Assembly: GCF_000383595.1 (NCBI RefSeq)
Contig: NZ_KB911581.1
Location: 7,337,519-7,401,518, forward strand
Length of the DNA: 64,000 bases
Direction of reading: 5' to 3'
Source: Streptomyces bottropensis ATCC 25435
GTDB lineage: Bacteria; Actinomycetota; Actinomycetes; Streptomycetales; Streptomycetaceae
The notes under the pieces are model-generated. The model saw only the letters and a program-made list of their open reading frames with translations, did not search any database and was not told the DNA's origin. Position numbers and translations under genes: made by a program. This document shows, in pieces, positions 1 through 9,363 of this stretch. Numbering within the stretch: position 1 is the stretch's first letter; every line of letters starts with the position of its first letter.

Positions 1-165
1 CGCGCTCAGCCGCAGGGAGTCGAGGGCCACGGTCCCGGCCACATAGGTACGGCCCGTCTCGTCCCGGACGGCCGCCCCCTCGGGCACGGCGTTGCGGGCC
101 CGCGCGGAACGGGCCAGGGTCACGATCTTGCGGTCCTCGGGGTCGAGCGCGCTGCTGTCGGTCAT
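1..165 (-). CDS. cdd: Cytidine deaminase, N-terminal part (cut by window edge)
   Basis: The first 55 codons, read on the minus strand from ATG at 165, give a protein beginning MTDSSALDPEDRKIVTLARS and continuing AVRDETGRTYVAGTVAL. This resembles the N-terminus of Streptomyces cytidine deaminase, which hydrolyses cytidine or deoxycytidine to uridine in pyrimidine salvage. The zinc-binding motifs lie beyond the left edge, so the assignment rests on the N-terminus and on position after the phoH-ybeY-CBS cluster. The ATG has no Shine-Dalgarno; a TATGCT hexamer lies 6 nt upstream, suggesting its own leaderless transcript. Confidence 0.6.
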   Translation of the reverse strand, partial: MTDSSALDPEDRKIVTLARSARARNAVPEGAAVRDETGRTYVAGTVALDSLRLSA

Positions 166-171
166 GAGCCG

Positions 172-177
172 AGCATA
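172..177 (-). promoter_or_regulatory. -10 hexamer TATGCT, leaderless type
   Basis: Minus-strand TATGCT sits 6 nt before the ATG of the cytidine deaminase gene, so transcription would start at or next to the start codon. No clear -35 was identified. Confidence 0.45.
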
Positions 178-214
178 CGGAGACCGGGCCCGCCCACCAC
201 GCCACGGGGTGTGT

Positions 215-574
215 TCAGGGCCGGTCGAGACGGAGCCGCTGCGCCCGGGGCAGGCCCGCCACCACCAGGTCGTACGAGTCCTCGATCAGTTCCCTGGCGA
301 GGTGATCGGGGAGGTCGCCGTCGAGGGTCACGGTGTTCCAGTGGCGTTTGTTCATGTGGTAGCCGGGGGCGATGAGGCCGGGGTGTTCGGTGCGGAGCCG
401 GACCGCGTCCTCGGGGTCGCACTTGAGGTTGACCTTGAGGGGACGCTGGTCCGTCCAGCTGAGGGCGAACATCTTGCCGAGCACCTTGAAGACGGAGATC
501 TCCGGACGGAAGGGGAAGTCCTCGACGACCTCATCGAAGGAGAGGCAGAAGGAACGCAACTCCTGTGGGGTCAC
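215..574 (-). CDS. MmcQ/YjbR family DNA-binding protein
   Basis: A 119-residue protein starting at GTG. It has the YjbR/MmcQ fold pattern: a helical start (VTPQELRSFCLSFDEVVEDF), then FPFRPEISVFKVLGKMFAL, KVNLKCDP, GYHMNKRHWNTVTLDG and a closing helix with LIEDSYDLVV. These small CyaY-like proteins are thought to bind DNA, but no precise role is known. The GTG overlaps the stop of the upstream CBS-domain gene by GTGA, so the two are translationally coupled at the end of the phoH operon. Length is normal for the family. Confidence 0.85.
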   Translation of the reverse strand: MTPQELRSFCLSFDEVVEDFPFRPEISVFKVLGKMFALSWTDQRPLKVNLKCDPEDAVRLRTEHPGLIAPGYHMNKRHWNTVTLDGDLPDHLARELIEDSYDLVVAGLPRAQRLRLDRP

Positions 575-1878
575 TCGGACTTCTTCTCCCCCTCCGGCGC
601 CTCGGCGGGACCGATCGGCTCCACCAGCACCGTGACGATCTTGTTCCGGCGGCCGGCCGCGGCCTCCGCGGTGAGGCGCAGGTCGCGCTCGTCCGGCAGG
701 GCGACGACCGAGGAGGCACCGGCGATGGGGACACGGCCCAGGGCCTTGGCGAGGAGGCCGCCCACGGTCTCCACGTCCTCGTCGTCGTAGGCCTCCAGGC
801 CGTACAGCTCCCCGAGGTCGGTGATGTCCAGGCGGGCGGTGACGCGGTAGCGGTCCTCGCCGAGGTCCTCGACGGGCGGGAGTTCGCGGTCGTACTCGTC
901 GGTGATCTCGCCGACGATCTCCTCCAGGATGTCCTCGATGGTGACGATCCCGGCGGTGCCGCCGTACTCGTCGATGACGACGGCGACGTGGTTGCGCTCC
1001 TGCTGCATCTCGCGGAGCAGGTCGCCGGCGTTCTTCGTGTCGGGGACGAAGACGGCGGGGCGCATGGCCGTGGACACCAGCTCGCTCTCGGCGTCCCGGC
1101 TGATGTGCGTCTTGCGGGCCAGGTCCTTCAGGTACACGATCCCGACGATGTCGTCCTCGTTCTCGCCGGTGACCGGTATGCGCGAGAAACCCGAGCGCAG
1201 GGCGAGGGTGAGGGCCTGCCGGATGGTCTTGTAGCGCTCGATGGCGACCAGGTCGGTGCGCGGGACCATCACCTCGCGGACGAGGGTGTCGCCCAGCTCG
1301 AAGACCGAGTGCACCATGCGGCGCTCCTCCGCCTCGATCAGCGACTCCTTCTCGGCCAGGTCGACCAGCGCGCGCAGTTCGGCCTCGGAGGCGAACGGGC
1401 CGCGCCGGAAGCCCTTGCCGGGCGTCAGCGCGTTGCCGATGAGGATGAGGAGCGAGGGGATGGGCCCCAGGACCCGGGCCAGCGGCAGCAGCACGTACGC
1501 CGCCGCCGTGGCCGTGTTCATGGGGTGCTGGCGGCCGATGGTGCGGGGCGAGACCCCGACGGCCACATAGCTGACGAGGACCATCACGGCGATGGCGACG
1601 GCCAGGGACTGCCAGGTCCGGTCGAACGCCTGCAGACAGGCGTAGGTGACCAGCGCGGCGGCGGCCATCTCGCAGGCCACCCGCACCAGCAGCGCGAGGT
1701 TCAGATAGCGGGTCGGGTCGGCCGAGATCTGGGCGAGCTTCGCGCTGCCGCGCCGCCCGGACCGTACGGCCTCCTCGGCACGGAAGCTGGAGACGCGCGC
1801 GAGGCCCGCCTCCGCGCAGGCGGCGAGCCAGGCGACGACCACCAGAGCGACGGCACCCGCGATGAGAGTCGCGCTCAT
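571..1878 (-). CDS. CorC/HlyC-type CBS domain membrane protein (hemolysin family)
   Basis: A 435-residue protein with a DUF21-type membrane part (hydrophobic stretches near residues 3-22, 60-85, 95-115 and 130-155), then a CBS pair at about 205-330 (VREVMVPRTDLVAIER, IVYLKDLARKTHIS, VVIDEYGGTAGIVTIEDILEE) and a C-terminal transporter-associated domain. The family is tied to Mg2+/Co2+ export or resistance; the hemolysin name is historical. The ATG overlaps the ybeY stop (ATGA) and the gene's own stop overlaps the MmcQ start, so it is an internal operon gene. An ion-export role is inferred from family only. Confidence 0.88.
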   Translation of the reverse strand: MSATLIAGAVALVVVAWLAACAEAGLARVSSFRAEEAVRSGRRGSAKLAQISADPTRYLNLALLVRVACEMAAAALVTYACLQAFDRTWQSLAVAIAVMVLVSYVAVGVSPRTIGRQHPMNTATAAAYVLLPLARVLGPIPSLLILIGNALTPGKGFRRGPFASEAELRALVDLAEKESLIEAEERRMVHSVFELGDTLVREVMVPRTDLVAIERYKTIRQALTLALRSGFSRIPVTGENEDDIVGIVYLKDLARKTHISRDAESELVSTAMRPAVFVPDTKNAGDLLREMQQERNHVAVVIDEYGGTAGIVTIEDILEEIVGEITDEYDRELPPVEDLGEDRYRVTARLDITDLGELYGLEAYDDEDVETVGGLLAKALGRVPIAGASSVVALPDERDLRLTAEAAAGRRNKIVTVLVEPIGPAEAPEGEKKSE

Positions 1879-2372
1879 GACACGGTCGGCGCCGGGGAGG
1901 GGCCGGTGAAGCCCTTCTCCGCGCGCCAGCCGTCCACGATGGCGGCCTGCAGACCGAACATCTCGGCCTTCTCGCCCTGCTCCTCGTGGTCGTAGCCCAG
2001 CAGGTGCAGCACCCCGTGGACGGTGAGGAGCTGGAGCTCCTCGTCCATGGAGTGCTGCGTGTCCGCTTCCCTGCCCTGTTTCTCGGCGACCTCGGGGCAC
2101 AGCACGATGTCACCGAGGAGGCCCTGCGGCGGCTCGTCGTCGTCCTTCGACGGCGGACGCAGCTCGTCCATCGGGAAGGACATGACATCGGTCGGACCGG
2201 GGAGGTCCATCCACTGGATGTGCAGCTGCTCCATGGCGTTCTCGTCCACCACGATCACCGACAGCTCGGAGAGGGGGTGGATGCGCATCCGTGTCAGCGC
2301 GTAGCGGGCGATGTCGAGGATCGCCTGCTCGTCGACCTCGGTTCCGGACTCGTTGTTGACGTCGATCGACAT
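1875..2372 (-). CDS. ybeY: Endoribonuclease YbeY (16S rRNA maturation)
   Basis: A 165-residue protein carrying the UPF0054/YbeY signature near residues 119-130, HGVLHLLGYDH, whose histidines bind the metal. Upstream is PTDVMSFPMDE, the usual conserved loop. YbeY is a single-strand-specific endoribonuclease involved in 16S rRNA 3'-end processing and 70S quality control. It lies 14 bp after phoH, with which it is almost always linked, and overlaps the next gene by ATGA. Length and start are standard. Confidence 0.96.
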   Translation of the reverse strand: MSIDVNNESGTEVDEQAILDIARYALTRMRIHPLSELSVIVVDENAMEQLHIQWMDLPGPTDVMSFPMDELRPPSKDDDEPPQGLLGDIVLCPEVAEKQGREADTQHSMDEELQLLTVHGVLHLLGYDHEEQGEKAEMFGLQAAIVDGWRAEKGFTGPSPAPTVS

Positions 2373-2386
2373 GGTGCGGTGTCTGT

Positions 2387-3460
<1,074 letters not shown>

Positions 3461-3585
3461 GAGCCGGCTCTGGGGCCGCGGTTCCTCCTTGACGCGGTGG
3501 GGCTGGTGTCGCCCCTTCCAGGGTACGACGCGGCGGTGACAGTGCTGTAGGGCTTTTCCGGGGCCGCTCGGGGCCGGCCCGGCCG

Positions 3586-4377
3586 TCAGCGCCAGACCGG
3601 TGCCCCCGCCCCTCCCGGGGTGGTCGCCTCGATCTTCGCGCGGATCTCCCGCATGACGTCCACGATCCGCCGCTCGTGCTCCGGGGTCAGGCGGGCGAGG
3701 GGGACCGAGCAGCTGACGGCGTCCTCGGCCGGGGTGTCGGTGCGCAGGGCGAAACCGAAGCCGACGATCCCGGTGACGCCCTCCTCGCGGTCGACGGCGT
3801 AGCCGCGGGCGCGGACACCGGCGAGGTCGGCGGCGAGGGCGTCGCGGGTGGTGCGGGTGTTCGGGGTGAGCGCCTCGTAGGGGCCCTCGGGGAGGTCGCT
3901 GTCGGGGCGTTCGGCGAGGAGGGCCTTGCCGAGGGCGCCGGCGTGGGCGGGCAGGCGGCGGCCCACGCGGCTGATCGTGCGCAGGTACTCGTGGGACTCG
4001 CGGGTGGCCAGGTAGGCGACGTCCGTGCCGTCGAGACGGGCGAGGTGGATGGTCTCCCCCAGCGCCTCGGACGCCTCGTCGAGATAGGGCCGTACGGCGC
4101 GTACGCGCGGGTCGGAGTCCAGGTAGCTGGTGCCGGTGAGCAGGGCGCGGATACCGATGCCGTAGAGGGAGCCGGTGGTGTCGGTGCGGACCCAGCCCCG
4201 GCCGATCAGGGTCCGCAGCAGGGCGTACATCGAGCTGCGCGGGACCCCCAGTTCGTCCGCCAGTTCCTGGAGGCGGGCGGGGCGGTCGCCGCGCGCGGCG
4301 AGCAGTTCCAGCACCTCGACCGTACGGGCCGCCGATTTCACCTCACGGACGCCCCCGGCGCCGTCTGTCTCCGCCAT
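3586..4377 (-). CDS. IclR family transcriptional regulator
   Basis: A 263-residue regulator with an N-terminal winged helix-turn-helix (LQELADELGVPRSSMYALLR, about residues 27-46) and a C-terminal IclR effector domain (LGETIHLARLDGTDVAYLAT, GRRLPAHAGALGKALLAE, GIVGFGFALR). It is divergent from the glucarate genes and is the obvious candidate to control them, with glucarate or a pathway intermediate as possible ligand; this is inferred from position. ATG 4377 is preferred over an upstream in-frame start at 4407 because a TACGAT hexamer lies 6 nt before it, suggesting a leaderless mRNA. Confidence 0.9.
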   Translation of the reverse strand: MAETDGAGGVREVKSAARTVEVLELLAARGDRPARLQELADELGVPRSSMYALLRTLIGRGWVRTDTTGSLYGIGIRALLTGTSYLDSDPRVRAVRPYLDEASEALGETIHLARLDGTDVAYLATRESHEYLRTISRVGRRLPAHAGALGKALLAERPDSDLPEGPYEALTPNTRTTRDALAADLAGVRARGYAVDREEGVTGIVGFGFALRTDTPAEDAVSCSVPLARLTPEHERRIVDVMREIRAKIEATTPGGAGAPVWR

Positions 4378-4383
4378 GGGCCG

Positions 4384-4389
4384 ATCGTA
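4384..4389 (-). promoter_or_regulatory. -10 hexamer TACGAT for the IclR gene, leaderless type
   Basis: Minus-strand TACGAT is 6 nt from the ATG at 4377. It would make the upstream in-frame ATG untranslated. Confidence 0.5.
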
Positions 4390-4452
4390 TGCGGGGCCGC
4401 GCCGCACGCCGGTGGCGCCTCTTGACGCTCCTCGTTCACTTACCTAATCTCC

Positions 4453-4487
4453 ATCTTCATACATAGACGACGTCTCCATAGGAAGAT
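4453..4487. promoter_or_regulatory. Candidate IclR operator upstream of kdgD
   Basis: The 108-bp divergent gap holds ATCTTC at 4453-4458 and its inverse GAAGAT at 4482-4487, plus TCTCCAT repeated directly and a central GACGTC. Base composition is unusually AT-rich for this genome. The right arm covers the ribosome binding site of kdgD. The operator role is an inference from symmetry and location beside an IclR gene. Confidence 0.4.
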
Positions 4488-5532
4488 GATGCGCGTGAGC
4501 CTCGACACGGACTCGGCGGCCGAACCGGGGAACGGCCCGGTCACGGACCGCTTCACGGACACGGTCCGGCGGCTGCGGCACGGCATGACGCAGGGCGTCC
4601 TGTCGTTCCCGCTCACCAGCTTCCGCACCGACCTCTCCCTCGACCTCGACGGCTTCCGCGCGCACCTCGACGCGCAGGTCGCCACCGGCCCCGGCGCCGT
4701 CTTCCCCGCCTGCGGCACCGGTGAGTTCTTCTCGCTCGACGAGGACGAGTACCGGCAGGTCGTGACCGCCGCCGTGGAGGTCACGGCCGGCCGGGTGCCC
4801 GTCGTCGCGGGCATCGGCTACGGCTGGGCGCAGGCCGTACGGTTCGCGCGGATCGCCGAGGAGGCGGGCGCCGACGCCCTGCTCGTGCTGCCGCACTACC
4901 TGGTCGCCGCCCCGCAGGAGGGCCTGGTCCGGCAGCTGGAGGAGATCGCCGCCCGCACCCATCTGCCGCTCGTCGCCTACCAGCGCGGCCAGGTCGCCTT
5001 CACCGCCGATGCGCTGCGGCGGATCGCCCGGATCCCGCACGTCGTCGGCCTCAAGGACGGCCACAGCGACCTCGACCGGCTCCAGCGCCTCACCCTCGCC
5101 GCACCCGAGGACTTCCTCTTCTTCAACGGCGCCTCCACCGCCGAGATCCAGGCCCGCGCGTACGCCGCCGTCGGCGTCCCCGCCTACTCCTCCGCCGTGC
5201 ACGCCTTCGCGCCCGAGATCGCCGGTGCCTTCTTCGACGCGCTGCGCCGCGGCGACGACACGGCGGTGGACCGGCTGCTCCGCGGGTTCTACGTCCCGCT
5301 CGTCGAGCTGCGCGACCGTCGGCCCGGGTACGCGGTCTCGCTGGTCAAGGCGGCGGCCCGGCTGCGCGGCCGTCCCGTCGGCCCCGTACGCGCCCCCCTC
5401 ACCGACCCCTCGCCCGCCGACCTCGCGGACCTGGAGAAGCTGCTGGCGGAGGGCCTCGACCTCGTCGGCGGCCACGTCGGCGGCCCCACGCGCGGCGCGT
5501 CCGCCGTCCCGACCGTAGGAGCCGCCCTGTGA
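4486..5532 (+). CDS. kdgD: 5-dehydro-4-deoxyglucarate dehydratase
   Basis: About 348 residues with the DHDPS/NAL aldolase-family barrel. The substrate loop PACGTGEFFSL is characteristic of the decarboxylating 5-keto-4-deoxyglucarate dehydratases, and the Schiff-base lysine is in VVGLKDGHSDLDR (K190). The enzyme converts 5-dehydro-4-deoxy-D-glucarate to 2,5-dioxopentanoate, CO2 and water. Start choice is open: GGAAG at 4481-4485 touches ATG 4486, is 3 nt from ATG 4489 and is well spaced (9 nt) for GTG 4495, so the true protein may begin at the GTG. Overlaps the next gene by GTGA. Confidence 0.92.
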   Translation: MMRVSLDTDSAAEPGNGPVTDRFTDTVRRLRHGMTQGVLSFPLTSFRTDLSLDLDGFRAHLDAQVATGPGAVFPACGTGEFFSLDEDEYRQVVTAAVEVTAGRVPVVAGIGYGWAQAVRFARIAEEAGADALLVLPHYLVAAPQEGLVRQLEEIAARTHLPLVAYQRGQVAFTADALRRIARIPHVVGLKDGHSDLDRLQRLTLAAPEDFLFFNGASTAEIQARAYAAVGVPAYSSAVHAFAPEIAGAFFDALRRGDDTAVDRLLRGFYVPLVELRDRRPGYAVSLVKAAARLRGRPVGPVRAPLTDPSPADLADLEKLLAEGLDLVGGHVGGPTRGASAVPTVGAAL

Positions 5533-6824
5533 CCCGCGACCTGACCATCACCGAGGTCCGGCTGACCCCGATCCTGGTCGCCGACCCGCCGCTGCTGAAC
5601 ACGCAGGGCGTGCACCAGCCGTACACCCCCCGGCTCATCGTGGAGGTCGTCACCGCCGACGGGATCACGGGGGTCGGTGAGACGTACGGCGACACCAAGT
5701 ACCTGGAACTGGCCCGGCCGTTCGCCGAGAAGCTGGTCGGCCGGCCGGTCGGCGATCTGAACGGGCTGTCCGCCCTCGCCGACGAAGTGGCGGTCGACGG
5801 CTCACGGGTCTCCGGGCAGGTCGACGTGGGCGGGCTGCGCGGTGTCCAGACCGCCGACAAGCTGCGGCTGTCGGTCGTGTCGGGGTTCGAGGTCGCCTGC
5901 CTCGACGCGCTCGGCAAGGCACTGGGGCTGCCCGTGCACGCGCTGCTCGGCGGGAAGGTGCGCGACCGCGTGGAGTACAGCGCGTACCTCTTCTACAAGT
6001 GGGCGGAACATCCCGAGGGCGTCCCCTGCGAGAAGGACGACTGGGGAGCGGCCGTGGACCCGGCCGGGATCGTGGAGCAGGCCCGGAAGTTCAAGGAGCG
6101 GTACGGGTTCACGTCGTTCAAGCTCAAGGGGGGTGTCTTCCCGCCGGACGAGGAGATCGCGGCGGTCCGCGCGCTGGCCGAGGCGTTCCCCGGGCACCCG
6201 CTGCGGCTGGACCCCAACGGGGCCTGGTCCGTGGCGACTTCCCTCAGGGTCGCGGACGCGCTGTCGGACCTCCTCGAATACCTGGAGGACCCGGCGCTCG
6301 GGACGCCCGCGATGGCCGAGGTGGCCGCGGGGACGTCCGTGCCGCTCGCCACCAACATGTGTGTGACGACCGTCGCCGAGATCGAGGAGGCGTTCACCAA
6401 GGGGGCCGTCCAGGTCGTCCTCTCCGACCACCACTACTGGGGCGGGCTGCGCAGCACGCGTGAACTCGCCGCTATCTGCCGGGCGTTCGGTGTCGCGGTG
6501 TCCATGCACTCCAACACGCATCTGGGGATCAGCCTGGCCGCGATGACGCATGTGGCGTCCACGGTCCCCGACCTCCACCACGCCTGCGACTCCCACTACC
6601 CCTGGCAGTCCGAGGACGTCCTCACCTCCCGGCTCAGGTTCGAGAACGGGGCGGTCCGGGTCTCGGACGCGCCCGGACTGGGCGTCGAACTCGACCGCGA
6701 CCAGCTGGACCGCCTGCACCGCCGCTGGCTGAACGACGACGGAGCCCTCAGGGACCGCGACGACGCGGCGGCGATGCGGGTCGCCGAACCGGGGTGGGTG
6801 ACACCGCGGGTGCCTCGCTGGTAA
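5529..6824 (+). CDS. gudD: Glucarate dehydratase (enolase superfamily)
   Basis: A 431-residue enolase-superfamily enzyme of the glucarate dehydratase subgroup. Catalytic features are visible: KLK pair (K198 and K200 in FTSFKLKGG), metal ligands in RLDPNGAW, YLEDPAL and ATNMCV, then SDHHYWGG and SMHSNTHLG with the catalytic histidine. It dehydrates D-glucarate to 5-dehydro-4-deoxyglucarate, the substrate of the gene just upstream. The GTG start overlaps the upstream stop, so the two enzymes are coupled. The next enzyme, 2-oxoglutarate semialdehyde dehydrogenase, and a transporter are not in this window. Confidence 0.93.
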   Translation: MTRDLTITEVRLTPILVADPPLLNTQGVHQPYTPRLIVEVVTADGITGVGETYGDTKYLELARPFAEKLVGRPVGDLNGLSALADEVAVDGSRVSGQVDVGGLRGVQTADKLRLSVVSGFEVACLDALGKALGLPVHALLGGKVRDRVEYSAYLFYKWAEHPEGVPCEKDDWGAAVDPAGIVEQARKFKERYGFTSFKLKGGVFPPDEEIAAVRALAEAFPGHPLRLDPNGAWSVATSLRVADALSDLLEYLEDPALGTPAMAEVAAGTSVPLATNMCVTTVAEIEEAFTKGAVQVVLSDHHYWGGLRSTRELAAICRAFGVAVSMHSNTHLGISLAAMTHVASTVPDLHHACDSHYPWQSEDVLTSRLRFENGAVRVSDAPGLGVELDRDQLDRLHRRWLNDDGALRDRDDAAAMRVAEPGWVTPRVPRW

Positions 6825-7229
6825 CGGTGGTGGGTCGTTCGTCGACCGCGGCCCGGTGGGGCTTCTCGCGCAGTTCCCCGCGCCCCTGAAAGCACCAGGC
6901 CCTGCGGGCCTGAAAGGCGCCGGGGTGCGGGCCTGAAAGGCGCCGGGGTGCGGGCCTGAAAGCGCCGGGGTGCGGGCCTGAAAGCGCCGGGCGCAGCCCG
7001 TGCCTTTCAGGGGCGCGGGGAACTGCGCGAACAACCCCCACGACCCGCGGCCGCCAGAATCCGGAAGGGACCGATCCGAAAGGCGCACAGCGAGGTCACA
7101 GGGGCGGCAGCCCCGTTGGAACGCCCCCCACCCGCGCCACACACCCCAGGGCCCACCCCGCGCCCCCCGCCCCCCGGCGGAGCACTTGGTGCAGACTTAC
7201 TGGATCCGCACCACGCCAGGGAGCACACC
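6825..7229. repeat. Intergenic repeat block with 27-bp perfect inverted repeat
   Basis: This 405-bp gap has no gene. Arms at 6866-6892 and 7004-7030 are perfect inverses over 27 bp. Between them are four tandem units of 22-23 bp starting at 6904, 6927, 6950 and 6972 (core GCGGGCCTGAAAGGCGCCGG). The same arm sequence recurs at about 10717, 10812, 17235 and 36349. As RNA it would form a large stem-loop that could end the glucarate transcript. The remainder, 7031-7217, shows nothing further that I recognise. Confidence 0.8.
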
Positions 7230-8339
7230 GTGACCGCGTTCAAGGGAGAGCGACCACACCGGCAACAGGTGGACCCGCTGGGGTCCCTGAGAGCACCGGA
7301 CGACCCGCCCTGGGACGTCTACCTGACCGGCACCGTCTTCCTCGACATCATCTTCACCGGCCTCGACTCCGCCCCGGTGCGCGGCACGGAGTCCTGGGCG
7401 CGCGGCATGGGATCGAGCCCCGGCGGCGTGGCCAACATGGCGACGGCCCTGGCCCGGCTGGGCCTGAAGACCTCCCTCGCGGCGGCCTTCGGCGACGACC
7501 ACTACGGCGAGTACTGCTGGGACGCCCTGGAGCAGGGCGAGGGCATCGACCTCTCCGCCTCCCGCACGGTCCTCGGCTGGCACTCCCCGGTCACGGTCTC
7601 GATGGCCTACGAGGGCGAACGCACCATGGTCTCCCACGGCCACGCGACACCCCCGGAGCAGTCCGAGCCGGAGTACCCGCCGCACGCCCGCGCCGCCGTC
7701 GCCTCCCTCACACCCGGCGTGCGCGCCCCCTGGATCGTGCGCGCCGCGAGCAAGGGCACCCGGATCTTCGCGGACGTCGGCTGGGACGAGACCGGCGCCT
7801 GGGACCTGTCGGCCCTGCCCGATCTCGCCCACTGCGAGGCGTTCCTGCCCAACGCCGCCGAGGCGATGCGCTACACCGGCGCCGACTGCCCCCGGGCCGC
7901 CGCCCGCGCCCTCACCGACCACGTCCCGGTGGCCGTGGTGACCCTCGGCGCGGAGGGCGCGTACGCCGTGGACGGCCGGACCGGCGAGACGGCGGAGGTG
8001 CCGGCCATCGCCGTGCAGGCCCTGGACCCCACGGGCGCGGGTGACGTGTTCGTCGCCGGCTTCGTCACCGGCACCCTCGCCGACTGGCCCCTCGCGGACC
8101 GGCTGGCCTTCGCGGGTCTGACCGCCGCGCTGTCGGTCCAGGAGTTCGGCGGTTCGCTGTCCGCCCCCGGCTGGTCGGAGCTGGCCGCGTGGTGGCACCG
8201 GGTGCGGTCCCTGGAGGACCAGGACCCCGCGGCACTGCGCCGGTACGCCTTCCTGGCGGATCTCCTGCCCAAGGACCACGTCAGCCCCTGGCCGCTGCGC
8301 CGCGCCGTCCCCACGATCGGCTTCCGCCGGTCGGCCTGA
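7230..8339 (+). CDS. PfkB family carbohydrate kinase
   Basis: A 369-residue ribokinase/PfkB-fold sugar kinase. The N-terminal substrate region has GSSPGGVANMATALARLG; the C-terminal signature is DPTGAGDVFVAGF with the catalytic aspartate in GAGD. It phosphorylates a sugar or nucleoside with ATP, but the substrate cannot be read from sequence. The GTG start at 7230 is chosen because AGGGAG lies 6 nt upstream and homology begins soon after; longer in-frame readings enter the repeat block. It converges on the deaminase gene, leaving only 11 bp between. Confidence 0.88.
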   Translation: MTAFKGERPHRQQVDPLGSLRAPDDPPWDVYLTGTVFLDIIFTGLDSAPVRGTESWARGMGSSPGGVANMATALARLGLKTSLAAAFGDDHYGEYCWDALEQGEGIDLSASRTVLGWHSPVTVSMAYEGERTMVSHGHATPPEQSEPEYPPHARAAVASLTPGVRAPWIVRAASKGTRIFADVGWDETGAWDLSALPDLAHCEAFLPNAAEAMRYTGADCPRAAARALTDHVPVAVVTLGAEGAYAVDGRTGETAEVPAIAVQALDPTGAGDVFVAGFVTGTLADWPLADRLAFAGLTAALSVQEFGGSLSAPGWSELAAWWHRVRSLEDQDPAALRRYAFLADLLPKDHVSPWPLRRAVPTIGFRRSA

Positions 8340-8350
8340 CGCCTCGCCCC

Positions 8351-9343
8351 TCACCCGAACTCGTAGGCGTCCACCTCGGCGAGATACCGGGCCCGCCGCT
8401 CCTCGTCGTGCTCCAGGAAGGAGGCGGTGAAGGAGTTGCGGGCCAGTTCGCGCAGCCGCTCCTCGCCGAGACCCAGCGTGCGCCCCACGGCGTCGAAGTT
8501 GTCGCCGGCGTAGCCGCCGAAGTAGGCCGGGTCGTCGGAGTTGACCGTGCAGAGCAGGCCCGCGTCGAGCATGGCGGGCAGCGGGTGGTCGGCGAGCGTG
8601 TCGACGGTCCGCAGCCGGACGTTCGACAACGGGCACAGCGTCAGCGGGATCCGGTCCCGTACCAGCCGCTCGACGAGGGCCGGGTCCTCCATGCACCGCA
8701 GCCCGTGGTCGACGCGTTCGACACCGAGGACGTCCAGGGCCTCGGTGATGTACTCCGGCGGCCCCTCCTCCCCCGCGTGCGCGACCCGCCGCAGCCCCAG
8801 CGCGGCGGCCGCCTCGTAGACCGCGCGGAACTTGGCCGGCGGATGCCCGACCTCGGCGGAGTCCAGCCCGATCCCGACGATCCGGTCGAGATACGGCTCG
8901 GCGGCCTCCAGGGTGTCCAGGGCCGACGCGGCGGACTCGTCGCGCAGGAAGCACATGATCAGCTGGGTGGTGATCCCGTGCGTCTCCTCGCTCCTGCCCA
9001 GCGCCCGCCACAGCCCCTCGACGACCGTCCCCATCCCGACACCGCGCGCGAGGTGGGCCTGCGGATCGAAGAAGATCTCCGCGTGGCGTACGCCCTGGGC
9101 GGCGGCGCGGGCCAGATAGGCGTCGGCGAGGTCGGCGAAGTCCCGCTCGGTGCGCAGGACGGCCATCAGCTCGTAGTACAGGTTCAGGAAGGACTGCAGA
9201 TCCTCGAACTCGTACGCCTTGCGGAGCGCGTCCGTGTCCGCGTACGGCAGCGCCACCCCGTTCCGGGCGGCCAGCGCGAACGCCAGCTCCGGCTCCAGGG
9301 TGCCTTCGATGTGCAGGTGCAGTTCAGCTTTGGGGAGGGACAT
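8351..9343 (-). CDS. Adenine deaminase-like member of the adenosine deaminase family
   Basis: A 330-residue metallo-hydrolase. It has the N-terminal HLHIEGTLEPE, FFDPQAH, HAGEEGPPEY with the catalytic glutamate, VERVDHGLR and NSDDPAYFGGY. In this superfamily the form NSDDPAYFGGY and HAGEEGPPEY resembles bacterial adenine deaminases such as P. aeruginosa PA0148 (as remembered) more than adenosine deaminases, which usually have NTDDP. Adenine to hypoxanthine in purine salvage is therefore the preferred reaction, with adenosine as the alternative. ATG 9343 lacks a ribosome binding site and follows a TACGAT hexamer by 6 nt. Confidence 0.85.
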   Translation of the reverse strand: MSLPKAELHLHIEGTLEPELAFALAARNGVALPYADTDALRKAYEFEDLQSFLNLYYELMAVLRTERDFADLADAYLARAAAQGVRHAEIFFDPQAHLARGVGMGTVVEGLWRALGRSEETHGITTQLIMCFLRDESAASALDTLEAAEPYLDRIVGIGLDSAEVGHPPAKFRAVYEAAAALGLRRVAHAGEEGPPEYITEALDVLGVERVDHGLRCMEDPALVERLVRDRIPLTLCPLSNVRLRTVDTLADHPLPAMLDAGLLCTVNSDDPAYFGGYAGDNFDAVGRTLGLGEERLRELARNSFTASFLEHDEERRARYLAEVDAYEFG

Positions 9344-9349
9344 CAAAGC

Positions 9350-9355
9350 ATCGTA
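9350..9355 (-). promoter_or_regulatory. -10 hexamer TACGAT for the deaminase gene, leaderless type
   Basis: Minus-strand TACGAT ends 6 nt before the ATG at 9343; only 8 bp further is the stop region of the upstream gene. Confidence 0.45.
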
Positions 9356-9363
9356 CGGCCGCT

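Noticed and set aside
6748..7142. Minus-strand frames in the gudD-PfkB gap
   Set aside because: The peptides are translations of the inverted-repeat element and its tandem loop units.
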